A DNA stretch of 64,000 bases from Limnanthes douglasii subsp. nivea (GCA_036936605.1 JAUPFV010000001.1:217587530-217651529); one strand, 5' to 3'; counted from the stretch's first letter, positions 23,214 to 35,885 are shown. The notes: generated from the sequence alone by a model not told the origin. A program made the numbers and translations.

Positions 23214-24402
23214 ATGAGTGACGCTCGTACATTGCAAATCAGAGCAGCTAAGTATTGTGTCCTCAATGATATTTTATATAGGAAAAGCTCAACCAGGCCT
23301 CTGCTCCGTTTTCTTGATCAAAGTAAAGCTAATTTTGTGTTGGAAGATCTACATTCGGGAGAAGCAGGAGCTCATTATGGACACCGATCGTTGATTCGAC
23401 GATTCCTTCTCGTTGGATATTCCTGGCCTAAGCTAACGAATGATGCTGAGAATCTCGTACTGCATTGTCACAAGTGTCAAGAGTATTCAAACACGCAGCA
23501 TAGACCGAGCGAGACCATGCAGAATATTCCTATCCCATATCTGTTTGATAAATGGGGAATAAATTTGGTAGGAACTCTGCCAATGGCCACAGGCAAGCGA
23601 CCGTTTCTCATCGTGGCAGTCGATTAGTTTTCGAAATGGGTGGATGCTAAAGATCTGTTTAGAACACGCGCTCAAGAGGTATGTGATTTCATACATAATC
23701 GAATTCTGACTTGGTGTGGGATTCCACCAATTTTAATGACAGACAACGGGCCTCAATTTCAAAATTGGGTCCTTACAAAATTCTGTAAAAGGTATGGGGT
23801 TCTCCAGTATTTTTCCACCCCTTATTACCCTCAGGCAACTGGCAGGTCGAAGTGACTAACAGAACGATATTAGAAGGGCTAAAGTAAAGGTTGGAATGAG
23901 CTAAGGGCAAATGGCCAGACAAGTTAGCAGAGGTTCTATGGGCTTATAGGACTACCCCGCGTTCTACAACAGGTGATACACATTTTGCTTTGGTATACGG
24001 AGCTGAATCAATTATCCCAGCGGAGGTTATAGTACCGAGCCATAGGATTCAGCACTATGAGGAAAAAGCAAACCTTATAGCCAGGTCAACGTCTTTGGAT
24101 CTAATTGACGAAAGACAAGACCAGGCCAGAGTCCGGGCAGAGAACTATTGAAGTCTCATGAGAGGACGTTTCAATGCTCGGTTGAAGCCAAGATCATTCA
24201 AGAAATGTGACTTGGTCTTGAAGAAGGTGTTTCAGGGTTCTGGAAGCAGAGCAGGTGGTAAATTAGGACCAAATTGGGAAGGCCCGTACTCAGCCATTTC
24301 CGCAGGACACCATGGCGCGTACAGATTAACAGATCAAGAAGGTCAAGCACTCAAACATCCTTGGAACGTTAATCACCTAAACTTGTATCGCCTAAATATA
24401 TA
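23214..24402 (+). pseudogene. Integrase of element B, catalytic site damaged
   Basis: The zinc-binding HHCC module is intact (DLHSGEAGAHYGHRS, then HCHKCQEYS at about 23463-23490). The catalytic core follows. The first DDE Asp is Asn (WGINLVGTLP, about 23552-23581), the second Asp is kept (MTDNGPQFQN near 23737-23766), and a one-base loss near 23838-23850 throws the frame off exactly before the Glu. The C-terminal GKLGPNWEGPYSAI and WNVNHLNLYR block at 24265-24400 is intact. It would insert cDNA into the genome. Confidence 0.85.
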
Positions 24403-25009
24403 AGATGTAAATATGTGCTCTTTTTCCTCTCTGATGGCGTGGGGAGGTTTTTTACTGAGGCATCTATGAACAAGCTTTTGAATCTTTTCAATATAGATTA
24501 TTATTTTCTCCAAATGTGTGTGTGAGTTTTATCTTTATAACCAACGAATGGGTCAATGACCACACCATCATTAGGCTACGCAACGGACCATACTAAGTGT
24601 AGACTAAGTGTCTATAAACGCGAACGGGCTAATTGGCCACGCCTATGGGCTACACAATGACCATACTGTGTCTATACTTTGTACTGGGTATATTAGCGAA
24701 CTGGTCAAAGACCAAGTCTGAAAAGACTACGCAATAAGGTCCATAGGATCTCTCTGCGAAAATGCTATCATGGCACATATTGTCTAACCTACGCAATGAG
24801 CCATACTTAGCTCAGGGTTATAAAAGGTCTCCGGATAACTCAACACACATATAGTCCACAATTACCAACATACGTTTGCAGTAATAATTAAAGAAAAAAA
24901 GCATCAATTCAAAATAATGTGATCCAGATACTGCAAGCAGTATCATAAGTTTAACACAACAAAAAGAGAAGACAACAATTGAGTTCAATAAGATAAGCAT
25001 GTAAATTAC
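24403..25009. repeat. Noncoding 3' region of element B with degenerate repeats
   Basis: Between about 24540 and 24830 a loose unit recurs: CGAAYGGGYYAAT, then CTACRCAAYG, then CCATACT. The cgaa starts are near 24543, 24631 and 24695. The region lies between integrase and the antisense ORF, where Tat-type elements carry noncoding spacer. Confidence 0.5.
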
Positions 25010-25615
25010 TTAGACCCACTAGGGGGTAATTGTCTGGAAGGATCCACGACAGTGTTAGTTTATGTGTTCTTCTTGTGGGCCACGATCAACGTCGGGGAAG
25101 TAGGCTGGGAAAAGTGAGGAAGAGAGCCTAGGTTCAAACCAGGATTCAGGGCCATCAATTCTGCAACAGCTTTCTGGTTCTCCATGGAAATCATATCGGT
25201 TGCAGCTGCAAACAGTTGTGTTTCCCTCTCCTCAACAGCTGTATTTATCTTTTCTTTCCATTGTTGTTGTTCCCGCTCGAGCTGTGAACACCCCTCTTCG
25301 CTTCCTTGGTCAATTTGCTCACCTCAGAAGTCAGAGCAGCAATCTGATCTGCTTATTCCTCCACCCTGTCCGCCTAGGTGTTGGCCCTATCCAGCATTTT
25401 AGTATTATGTGTTTGCAGATCACAGTTCCTCTTCAGCAAGCTCTCGTTCTGATTTAGCACCATCTTATGGTTTTCGGACAGAGCTGCAATGTGTTGGTAG
25501 TTGCATAACATAGTTTCTTGTAGAGACGCAACCTTTCTCTAACCGGGCTTTAGCATCCAAGGCTTCGTGTTTAACAGGCTGAGGCATAAGCATGCCTCAA
25601 ACGGATGATTTCAGC
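25010..25615 (-). pseudogene. Antisense ORF (aORF) remnant of element B, C-terminal part
   Basis: Read on the minus strand, the sequence encodes a Glu/Lys/Gln-rich, coiled-coil-like stretch (QLEREQQQWKEK near 25255-25290) and a tail containing ALNPGLNLGSLPHFSQPTSP near 25095-25160. It lies downstream of plus-strand integrase in opposite orientation, where Retand/Ogre-type Tat retrotransposons carry an antisense ORF. It is cut off at the left LTR of the next element. Several stops and frame changes are present. Confidence 0.55.
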
Positions 25616-25975
25616 AGTGCAGAACTTCTAAAGTGTTTAAGAAAGTGTGTATAGTATTAAATGTTTTGGGTGTTTAATAGTGAGAGATTTGAGCTGCCTC
25701 GTTGTATTAAATATCCATTACCCTCATTCATGAAAGTAGTTGGGGTATTTATACCCTAAATTATGGACCCATTGGCTTTCGGGTCAAATTATGGAACCGG
25801 GTCAAGTTTAAGGACCCATTTACTTAGTAAGTTGATTAGCACACGGCTTAGTCAGAAGGTGTTTAGTTGTTTCTTTACGTTTTTCCTATCCGGATAGTTC
25901 AGTGGCAAGTTTATGTCCGAATTGCCCTTGTCCGGAAATCTCATTAGGCTGTAATTAAGTTCTCCGGGCTCATCA
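25616..25975 (-). repeat. 3' LTR of Ty3/gypsy element C
   Basis: Aligns by eye with the LTR at 35886-36280 from GTATTAAATGTTTTGGGTG (about 25651) to the terminal CTCATCA at 25975. The outer 30-40 bases do not match well, so this edge is truncated or rearranged. On the minus strand a purine-rich AAAAAAGGGCTAC tract directly precedes it. Confidence 0.75.
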
Positions 25976-26400
25976 GTAGCCCTTTTTTAGGCCTTGTCAA
26001 AAATCTTTGGCAGGACTAAAAAATTTACTTAGTCAGTGATGATTTTCTCCAGCCCACTCATGTATCTAGCTCGAAGTTTGTCCGAATTGACTTTTTCCCA
26101 GAATTCTAGGAGTCTTTCTTTGGATCGTAGGACACGTCTCACAATCTGATTCGACCTACCAGCCGTTTTTTACCTAGATTTGCACTCCCACTAAACCTAG
26201 AAAATAGCCTATGCATTTAATTTTTTCCACGTCTGCGTCGTCATTAATCATTGCAAAAACCTCTTCGTTTTTTCCTAGGTATCAGTTACCATTTTCTACT
26301 AATATATAAACCATTTTTTCAGTGTTCCATTATCTTTATCACTAAAAAACCCTCTAGAGAGCTTTCCACCCTTACTTTCAAACTTGTTCGTGGATACTTT

Positions 26401-29302
26401 TATGTTCACAGCTAAAAACGCTCTTGTAAAAGGCGGTTGGTTGAATTTGTCTGAGTTAGAAAAAGCAAGGAAAGTCGAAAGAGAGAAGCGAATTGCTGCT
26501 GGTCTCCCAGTCTCCCCAAGCGAAAAGTTTGGTGTCCTCCACCAGAAACCCAAAGCCTAAACAGTTATTCAAACCAAGTCTCTCTCCAATTCCATCAGGT
26601 TCTTCTGTTCACGAGTCCCAACCCTCCATCACTCAGGACAAAGCAGTATCGAGTGTTAGAAAACCCTCCCTTTTCATAGTCATGGGCTCAGACATTAAAA
26701 AGTATCCAGAAAAATCAACTCCACGCCGGACAACTCGTTTGGTGAAGGCCCAAGCAACTGCCTCACTGTCAAAACCCTCCAAACCGGAGGCCTCTAAAGC
26801 AACATCCAAGGATAAACCCTCTGGATCGGAGGTATCTATAAGATCCCCACAAGATAAGCCCTCCGGATCAGAGGTATCCAAAGTATCCTCTCAAGCAAAG
26901 TCCTCCGGAGCTCAGGCTCAACCGGATATTAGACCTTTGGAAACAACTGGAGCTCATCCATCCAGAGAGATTTTAATGTCAGAAACTGTTCCCCTTCCAT
27001 CTACAATAACTCAGAGACCTTCTACATTGATGGAAGAAGTGATGGAGGACAGCATCGAAGAGGCCCTCTTTCAAACTGAATCCTCATGATAAACTGGGGA
27101 TGCTGCCTCTAATTGGAAAGGAAAAGGCAAGGTAAAGGTTGGTGTGGCTCATCCGGATCTCCCGTAATATTTAGAAGGAAATGTAGGGACTTTCTTTAAG
27201 AAGGTCAACGTTAAATATTTGTTGGCCATGCAGAACATGAATTATGTCTATGCTCGTACTGCCGAGCTGGGCCGGATCTGGACAAAGTGGGGGATCCCAG
27301 AGTCAGTGAAGGTAAGGATACCTGTCACTCCGGAGACTCTGATGGATTGCAAACTTAACAAAGTGGTCATCTTCACCGAACTGCTCAACTGGGGGCTTAT
27401 GTTCCCCTTACACCCAGAGATCGTCAGGTACTTCCACATGGTAAAGGTTTTTCCAAGCCAATTAAGTCCAAATGCTTGGTACTCCCTCATTTTTTGCATA
27501 ATTTCATCAAGGTTGTCCAAAATCCCTCTCCCCATGGAGCAATTTACCGTTATGGCTAGTCTGCAAGAATCACCACATCTCATTCTACCACCAAAACATG
27601 GGAAATAATTTTAAAGTGGTAGACGACTTACTGGAATCGGAGAAGAATTGGAGAACTCAGTTCTTATTTATCAGTAGGTCATGGGAAAATGGGAGGAAGA
27701 TCAAAGCCAAAACCAACCCTAGTATGTTAACTAGTAGATGGAAGAGTATGGGTGACCTCTTCAACTTTGTTTTTCATGTCCTTCTTTTCACTTCACAAAT
27801 ATTCTACTCCTGAATGAATCATTACTTCTTTTTCATTTTTGTCAAAGGAGTATACCGGAGTTTTTCATGTGCCAAACTGAATGCGTGGGTTGTAGAGCGT
27901 TGGCGAAATGCTTTCCACAACTGCTTTACCTCATACAGTATGGTGAGATCCCATTTGTAGAATACCGCAGGTCGGAGAGATCTTACATGGGAAGAATTGA
28001 CCACACCCCTTCCTCCAGGCGTCATCCTCAAACGGACAGAAGAGAAAGATGGTAAACTAGTCTTTCCCTCTAGAGCCAAGGCTCCAACAAGATGAAGGGA
28101 AGAGAACATCAACAGAACCAGTTCGGGCTGCCACAGAGGCGACCGGTTTGGGGAACCAAGGAGGGATCGATGCTACCATGCTCAAGGTGGTTGAAGATGA
28201 GACTGTTAAGGGTGCAGAAGAACCACAAAATCCACCAAATCCTCCCACAAAGGACCTAAAAATAGGAGCAATCATTGATGAAAGGACTGCTAAGAATAAA
28301 AAGGTCACCTTAGGGGAAGAAATAATTCTTCGCCCTTCGGAGCTTCTTCCTCCGCTAGCTACTGCCGGCCATACCTTGGCAGAGAAAATTCCAACATATC
28401 TGCAACTCGGCAAGGGTACCGGAGGAGGGATTGATGGTGTGGACATCAGATCCCTTCAAGACATCGGTCTTTACTTCACCGACTCAGAGAAAGATGACTT
28501 TACTGGTCATTTCCGTCTTTTAGGCTCTTTCAACATGGTGATCTAAAATGGTAAGTCTTTTTCTATTTCCGAAGACCACGATATGGTGGCCCATTCTCTT
28601 CTAGGTCATATCCAACCAGTGGTCGATATGGAGAGGCAGGTGAAAAACCAGTCTACCCTTATCAACACCCTTAATACTGACAAGGAGTCTCTGTTAACCA
28701 ATCGCCTTAATGTTAATCAGAGCATAGAAGAATTGAAGAAAGAGCTTGAAGTATTGAGAAAGGACAAGGAAGATATGTCGACCAGGCTGGCCACTTCGGA
28801 GAATGCTAATACTGAGCTCCAAAATAAGTGCTCTGGTTTGGAGAAAGATCTTTCAACATTAAGGGAGGACCTGAAGACCATATATGGTGTCATCCAGACC
28901 TTGTCCGGTGAGCAGATTTCCCTAGAAGATGTTGTGTCTAAGGTAAACAAGGAGAAAGAAGACTTGGAGAAGGAGCAGGAGCACAAAATTCAGGCCAACA
29001 TTGATAAATACACCAACAAGGTGATAGACTCCTTGGAAGCAAGGTATGCTGAGGTGAAGTCTGACATGGTGCTGCTCTTTCATGAAATATTTCCGAAGAG
29101 GACGCTTGGTCCCTTGTGGAAATATGTGGACTATGAAGACATCCCATTCCATACTTTAGCAGATGATGATAAAAAAAACTACTCCAGCGAAATTGACGCT
29201 ACCACCGATGAAGAGAAAGGAACCGGTGAGAGTTCAAGCGCTGAACTCAGAAGCCCTAAGAAAGGAGGTGGCGCAGGAACATCCGAAGGGAATAAGCCCT
29301 GA
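26401..29302 (+). pseudogene. Antisense ORF of element C (PF04195-like domain plus coiled coil)
   Basis: This plus-strand frame set lies between integrase and 3' LTR of a minus-strand retrotransposon. A TATA-like ATATATAAACC is at about 26302 and the first ATG at 26401. In order: a Ser/Lys-rich N-terminus with short repeats (KPSGSEVS twice, about 26815-26880), then at 27219-27720 a segment with LLNWGLMFPLHPEIVRYFH and PNAWYSL, typical of the putative gypsy-type transposon family PF04195, then an acidic linker. At 28583-29302 comes a long Glu/Lys-rich coiled coil (about residues 1-150 of that block). Two frames are used, with stops at 27089 and 28544. The function of aORF proteins is unknown. 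Confidence 0.65.
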
Positions 29303-29755
29303 GGTTTTTAACTATCTTTTATGTTTTCTTAATTTTGTGAACTACTAAAGTCCTTGGATGGCCAAGGCATTTTTTAAATTGCATCCGGTCTGAGTCCGTA
29401 TAGGTCTTTCACAATGCTTAAAGTCCTTGGATGGCCAAGGCATTTTTTGCATTTTAGTATCGTTATCCAGTTCATACCTGGACATGCTTATTTATCAAAT
29501 TTTTCTTTGTTCCATGCTTGCTTTTAATTTTAATGACTAATGTTTAAAGAGCCCTAATTTACTTCAAATATATTTAAGGTGAGAGTGTTTAATATCTCCG
29601 TTGAATGTTTTAAGAAGTCATCATAGTTTATTAAAAAACCAGACACCTCATTAAAACCTCCCCGCGCCACCAGGGTAGGAAAGAGTATGCCCCCTAATAA
29701 TTACATTGACTTTTAACAAGTAGATATTTACACAACTTTTATTACAGATATTACC
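29303..29755. repeat. Noncoding spacer with a duplicated 28-bp block
   Basis: AAGTCCTTGGATGGCCAAGG occurs at about 29348 and again at about 29420, each followed by CATTTTTT. It separates the antisense ORF from the integrase end. No gene seen. Confidence 0.65.
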
Positions 29756-29756
29756 T

Positions 29757-30790
29757 GAGGTGTTCAATATTCCATGGTTGCTTCAAAATTCTTCCATCTT
29801 TGTCTTGAAGCCTATATGTCCCAGGCTTAAGCTTTTCAGAGACCTCATAAGGGCCTTCCCAGTTCGGAGCCAACTTACCGAACTACCTTTCTTTAGTATG
29901 CAAGAAAACATATCTTAAAAAATTATCTCCTGGTTGGAAATCCCTTATCTTGATCTTGGAAGCAAATCTGCTCTTCATCAATCCTTGATAGGGGGTTGTT
30001 CTAAGATGAGTTTTAACCATTCTTTCTTCAATTAAGTCCAACTGACTCCTAATTGTCAACTCGTTGGCTTGATCAGAATAGTTATGGACCCTGTATGATG
30101 GTAGGGTTGCTTCTATAAGAGTAATTGCATCCATCCCATACACCAATGCAAAAGGAGATTCTTGAGTAGCAGCCCTAGGAGTAGTCTGGTATGCCCACAA
30201 TACCTCTTGCAAATAGCTTGGCCACTTCCCTACAGTCCCTTCTAAATTCTTTTTTAAACAGGACAGAATGGTCATGTTTGCCACTTCAACTTAGCCATTT
30301 TCTTGTGGGTGGAAAGGAGAAGAGAAGCAATGCTGAATGATCCTGGAGGCACAGAAACTCTCCATATCCTTGTTATCAAATTGTGGCCCGTTATCTGTGG
30401 TTATCATTTGTGGAACCCCAAATCTGCAACAAATGTTAGACAAGATAAATTTTATAATAGCTTTTGAAGTAGTTCCTGCCAGGGGAGCTGCTTCTATCCA
30501 GTTTGAGAAATAATCAATGGCTAAAATAATAGTACTGCACCCTCGGACGCCATTGGTAGAGGTCCAACTAAATCCAGTCCCCAACGAGCAAAAGGCACTG
30601 GCTAAGAAATAGACTCCATAAGAACTGCTGGGATATGAATTTCGTTACCATACCTTTGGCATGGGGTCACACTTTTTCACCAATTCCTTAGCATCTGCCA
30701 TTATGGATGGCCAATAGTATGCGGCCAATAAAATCCTCAGGGTTAGAGCTCTGTAACCATAGTGTGCTGATCCCTCTCCATCATATAGTT
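29757..30790 (-). pseudogene. Integrase of element C
   Basis: On the minus strand: the catalytic core at 30584-30291 (TDNGPQFDNKDMESF includes the second Asp) and the following HPQENG, where the catalytic Glu is kept at the end of that block before a stop. The distal core at 30284-29883 contains WAYQTTPRAATQESPFALVYG. The C-terminal chromatin-facing segment ends near 29757. The HHCC zinc module at about 30780-30650 is frameshifted. Confidence 0.75.
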
Positions 30791-31828
30791 AAGATAAAAC
30801 AATTTGGGACTCTTCAGCCCCCAAACAATGCAGAAGAGGTCTGCTGAACAATTTTTTATAAAGAAACTCTCTTATGATCAAGAAACCATGAGCCTTGTGT
30901 TTCATTTTCCTTTCCATAGCTTTCTCCGGAGGCAAAATCCCATCAGAGATGTATTGAAGAAGGGGAAATCTCCAATCTTTGGATTTAACTACTTGTACAC
31001 TCAAGCTCTCCTTATCTTCCTTGTTCTGATTTGATTGTATGGATGGGCATTCTTGTACATAATTCCATGGGTAGGACTCAGAGTAGGCTATAGTTGCAAG
31101 GGAATCTGCTAGTGTATTTTCCGATCTAGGAATGTGCTCATAACAAATATTCTTGAAATTGGCAGCCACATCTTTAAGAATGAATAAGTATTTGATCAAT
31201 TGTTCCTTCTTTGCCTCAGACGAACCTTGAACCCGATGGATAAGAAGCTGAGAGTCACACATCAGCTTAACTCTTTTTGCTTCACATAAGTGAGCTAACT
31301 TGAGACCAGCTATAGCTGCTTCATATTCGGACTCGTTGTTAGAGGCCCTGAACGCGAAGCATATAGGTTAAGCGAATTCCAGCCCCACAACCCATTGTGC
31401 TAGATCCACCATCTATCCGGACAACCCATTCCTTTTTAGTTTTTTCCTCTGAGGCTTGTTTAGAACTTCTGTCCGAATTAAATTCTACCAGAAAATCAAC
31501 AACAGATTGAGCTTTGATAGCAGTTCGTGGAGCGAAATCAATGTCATAATTAACCCAACTCCACTGACCACTTGATCATCCTGCTTGATATGTCTGCTTT
31601 CTGAAGAAAATTCTTTAGTGGAAAAGACGTTCGGACGATGATGGAATGAGACTGAAAATACGACCTCATTTTTCTTGCAGCAATCACTAAGGCTAGTGCC
31701 AGCTTTTCAAGCTTTAGGTACCTCTTCTCAGCATCTATCAGACTCTTGCTGATGTTGTATAATGGACGATGATAATTGTCCATCTCTTTTACGAACATTG
31801 CACTTATAACATATTCTGACACAACCAA
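30791..31828 (-). pseudogene. RT connection and RNase H of element C
   Basis: The connection domain at 31828-31550 reads YNISKSLIDAEKRYLKLEKL. RNase H runs over about 31500-31000: the SEYEAAIAG-like stretch is near 31340 and the MCDSQLLIHRVQGSSEAK block at 31262, with its Asp, followed by HIPRSENTLADSLATIAYS. Stops and frame changes at about 31365 and 31545 inactivate it. Confidence 0.75.
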
Positions 31829-31941
31829 GTATATATAAAGTGTTTCTCCATCAACAGGCTTAAAGAAGGGTTTTAGGTGAAGACACGTGCTTCTTTATTT
31901 CACCAAAGGCCTGGCTGCATTGTGCAGACCAATTGAAGTCT

Positions 31942-33300
31942 TTAGCACATTTCATGGTTTGAAAGAACGGGCCATATTTTTCCGAAGACCTTGAAATGAA
32001 ACGATTTAAAACAGCCAATCTTCATGTCAACCTCTGTACTTTTTATTATTTCGAGGGGGTCCATTTTTAACAAAGCATTGAGCTGGTCCGGATCAGGCTG
32101 TATCCCTTTTTCACTTATTATATAACCCAAATTCTTTTCGGACTGCACCCTAAACACACATTTTTCTGGATTCAACTTTAAATTCACCTTTGTCAAGTTG
32201 GCAAAAGTTTCTTGAAGATCAGCTAGGTGCAATTCTTCTTCTAAGATTTAAACCATCATATCATCGATATATACTTCTATATTTCTTCCAATATGACTGG
32301 TGAGGATAAAAGTAGCCTGCGGGTAGGCTGGTAATTTCAAGTGGAGTTTTAAGGCGGCGTGAGGGTGTTTCAGGGTGGTGTGAAGGTGTTTCAAGATATT
32401 TCAAGGTGGAGAGAGAATTGAGCAGCTTGGCAGCAGTAAATTTTTTGTTACCCATAGTTAATGCTGGTGGTTGGGTATTTATAGTATGTAGTTTGGGCCC
32501 TTATGGGCTTTCGGGTCAAGTTTAATGGACCCGGGTCATGTTTAAAGACCCATGAGTTTTAAGTAGATGAGCAGGTAGCTTAGTCAGATAGTGTTTAGGT
32601 ATTTTAGTACTTTAGTCATAGTTCGAACTGCTTTAGATTTGCAGTATTCGAAGTCATCTGTTCGATTCAAAAGTCCTGTCCGAATTAAGCTCTTGGAGTC
32701 TGTCCGGTTTATGGAGAGATTTACCTTGGGATGCCTTTCCGGGGAGCACTCCGAATTCGGACTCATCAATGACCAGCAAATGCTTGGTTCACCAACCTCT
32801 GATAAGTAGCCCCAGTATTTTTCAACCGAAAAAGCATCACCTTGTAACAATGGAGACCCAAATCTATAAAAAAAAGGTAATGTGATCTTGGTCCTTCAGA
32901 TCCACCTGTATTTGGTTATACCCAGAGAAGACATCCATGAAAGACAATAACTTATTTCCAGATATGGAGTCCACCAACTGATCTATCTGAGGGACCGGAT
33001 AGAGTTCTTTTGGGCAAGCTCTGTTAAGGTCAGTAAAATCGATACACATACGCCACTTCCCATTATTTTTCTTAACTAACACTGGGTTGGCAAACCATAA
33101 AGAATATTGCGACTCCTTTATGTGCCCCATCTTGGTAAGTCGGTCGACTTCTTGGACTATTACATTAGCTTTCTCCTCAGAAAAAGCTATCTTTTTTTAC
33201 CAACAGGTGCAACATCGCTCCGGATGGACATCTTGTGTGATATAACACTTACAGGCACTCCGGTCACATCAGCATTACACCAAACAAAAACATGTTGGTG
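31942..33300 (-). pseudogene. pol: Reverse transcriptase of element C, split by a solo LTR
   Basis: On the minus strand: WRMCIDFTDLNRACPKELYP and FMDVFSGYNQIQVDL at 33130-32864, then residues up to an AFAGH stretch at about 32774. A 471-bp LTR interrupts here. The frame resumes with HIGRNIEVYIDDM at about 32292-32254 (the catalytic YIDD), then LKLNPEKCVF and GYIISEKGIQPDPDQ at 32232-31990. Independent frame changes are also present. Confidence 0.85.
32298..32768 (-). repeat. Solo LTR nested in RT, with 5-bp target duplication
   Basis: A 471-bp segment begins TGGTGAGG and ends CTCATCA, the same ends as the LTR at 35886-36280. It is flanked by ATGAC on both sides (32293-32297 and 32769-32773). 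Internal blocks such as GGGCTTTCGGGTCAAGTTTA are shared with the other LTRs. It cleanly splits the RT frame between AFAGH and HIGRN. It is the product of insertion followed by LTR-LTR recombination. Confidence 0.9.
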
Positions 33301-33472
33301 ATCTGCCAAAAAGGACAACAACTTTATCTTTAATTATGGTGCCATCTTGGAGCCAATTTTAACACTCCCCTTCAGCCAGAGAGTGAGTTTCAACTTTTTC
33401 AATTGTTATCAAAACACCAGGGGTCTCTCTGGGGTCACAATTTCACCCTCATCCCCAGAACCCCAATAACTT

Positions 33473-34087
33473 CTAATCTTCTTTAGCCCGGACTGCCCCC
33501 AAAGTTTTAGGACCCAGTGAAGTTGCATAACATTCCCTTGCTATATTTTGGCTACTCCGGACAACTACCACTTGTCCTTTAATCGAATACTTCAAACATT
33601 GATGAACTGTTGAGTCCACAACATGCATCCTAGAGAGCCAGGACCTCCCAAATATTGCATTGTAGCATGTGGGGAAGTCTACCACAACAAATAGCACCCT
33701 GACTAGTTTCTTGAAGGGTCTTTTCCCCAACAACACCTCATCCTCAAATTCCCCGATTACATCCGTAGAACTTCCTGTAAAGCCCACGATGGTTCTGTTT
33801 GACCATTGAATAACGGCCGGATTTTTCATCTGCTTATAAGAACTTTAAAAGAGTATGTTAGTTGAACTGCCTGTATCTACCAGAATTCGTCTAATATCAT
33901 TGCCCCCAATTGAAGCTCCTATTACTACAGCATCCTCATGAGGCCCAGGTATATTTCTTAAATCATCTTCATCAAAAATGATGAAAAGAAAAGGAATTTG
34001 GGACTGATAAGAAGACATGCCTCCCTCTAAGTCAGTGGCCAGAGTGTGAACATGCCTCTTCCTTGAAGAAGGAGTTGGTGCAGTCAT
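33473..34087 (-). pseudogene. pro: Aspartic protease of element C
   Basis: GPHEDAVVIGASIGG leads into RRILVDTGSSTNILF at about 33889-33845, with an intact Asp-Thr-Gly-Ser active site, followed after a frame break by FTGSSTDVIGEFEDEVLLG at about 33797-33741 and YNAIFGRSWLSRMHVVDS. It is closely similar to element A at 2640-2990. It would process Gag-Pol. Confidence 0.8.
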
Positions 34088-34282
34088 GGTGTCCCCTCCA
34101 AATATAGTAAGTGACTAAAAAAAGCTTATGAGTCCGGACACCGTCTTGGTTTGTTCTGTTATGACCCCTACTTTATTCCGGGTTGGATCAGGATCCAAAT
34201 ATTCCGAATCAACATCAAATCTTTCAAGGATTACCATAGCCCCTTCTGGAGCAGATGTTCCAGCATTGTTCGTTGGGCCAGT

Positions 34283-35814
34283 TCAGGGAGCATTGTTAGT
34301 CTTGTTTCCACTCCTTTTCTTGACATAAGCTCCCATCTTGCCCCTTTCAATAAGATTCTGCACCTCTTGTTTCAAAGCGATGCAGTCTTCGGTGTTATGG
34401 CCAATATCATGATGATACCAGCAAAAACAAGTATTACGACTTACCCTGGGAGATTGGATTGTTGCTGGCTTCCGGAAATGAACCTCATCTTTAGATTTGT
34501 CATAAATGGTTTCCATATTTTCTTTTAACTCTGCAAACCACTCTGGTTGGACCCAAGGACCTCGTTTATTCCTAAACTGCTGGCTTTGAGCTGGATTTGG
34601 GTGGGATTGAGTCTGTTTGGCCCCATTGGACCCGTGTCCGGTTTCTTTGGCCTTGTACTCGGACTAATTTTGGTTTGGAGCTGTTGGGGGCAGACCTCAC
34701 CTGTCTATGTACCCTAGTATTTTTAGTTTCATCTACGTTGATTTGCGTTCGCACTTGGTTTAACAAACCACCCCAGGTCATGGCCTTCTTCCTTGTCACT
34801 GAATCGGCTAGATTTCCAGGGGTTAACCCTTGTCTCAGAGAAGCTATTGCTACTTGTTCAAAGCAATCAGCTACCTATTCTTGGTATTTAGGAACCGACT
34901 TATATAGTATTTTAATGACTCATTTGGTTCTTGGGCACAATGGATGATAGTATCTCCATTGCCCTTAACCTCTTTACCCCCCACAAACTGCCTTCAGAAG
35001 GCAATCCAAAATGTGTCAAAGTTTCTGATACAACCCTGAGGCAAACTGTTGTACCATCTTGGAGCACTTCCTGTAAAAGATTGGGAGAAGGCCCTACATA
35101 GAAGTTTGTCATCATCATCAAAATTCATCATGAAGTTCTTGAACTGCTCCAGATGATTGTTCGGATCTTTACTCCCATCATACTTCTCCATTTTAGTACT
35201 GGCAAACCTCTTGGGAAGGTTTCCGGACAGGATCTTGGCAGACAATGGTGATTGTCGCTAATTTCAATTGCGACTAAAAACTGTGTCTTTATTTGGTGTT
35301 GCAAAAATACCTGGTTTATCATGGAAAGCAAAAGGATCAATCAGCAGATGATCCACATCACTGTGACTATGGCTATGAGATGACCATTTGCCAAAATGCC
35401 TTTTAAGTTGCCCGTGCCTATCTCTCTTTCTTGAATACTTCTTAACTAGCTTTTGTTTCTTCCTGGACCTCTCCTCATCACTGCTTGATGACAAGGACTC
35501 CTTGTTCGAAGAGCTACTGGAGGACTCAGAATCTGAGCTTTCCACCGGCTTGGACCGGTGAGACTTCTTGGAACTAACATGGGTCTTTTTGTACTTAAAT
35601 GAGTCTTTGCTGATGGGTCGTTCTCCCTTGGGTTGTCAGTATGGTGAATGGCTGACGCCTTTGACTTTTCTTGTAAACCCATCTCTACCCTTTTAATAGC
35701 CCTCAAAGCCTCTATTTCAGCTCCCAACTTATCTCGCTCCTCGGTGGTGTATTTATTATTTTCCCTAACCACCTCCACCATAGGTGGTGGAATTTCTTGC
35801 TCGTTCGGATTCAT
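34283..35814 (-). pseudogene. gag: gag of element C
   Basis: Starts MNPNEQEIPPPMVEVVREN at 35814. A charged N-terminal coil is followed by a Ser-rich acidic region (35545-35450), the gag core KMEKYDGSKDPNNHLEQFKN at about 35190 and RWYNSLPQGCIRNFDTFW near 35060-35005. A zinc-binding-like segment, CFCWYHHDIGHNTEDCIALK, is at about 34430-34370. Frame changes split it into at least four pieces. It is the best-preserved gag of this family in the window. Confidence 0.8.
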
Positions 35815-35869
35815 CCGAACAGGTCTTTTTGCTGGTTTTAAATTCTAGATTCAGGCACCTTCTCCTCCC

Positions 35870-35885
35870 ACTGTGGTCGCCAATT
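35870..35885 (-). other. Primer-binding site of element C
   Basis: On the minus strand AATTGGCGACCACAG follows the LTR end CCTCACCA directly and matches the site of element A. Confidence 0.65.

Noticed and set aside
26633..29152. Minus-strand frames opposite the antisense ORF
   Set aside because: Ser/Phe-rich shadows of the Lys/Glu-rich coiled-coil frame on the plus strand.
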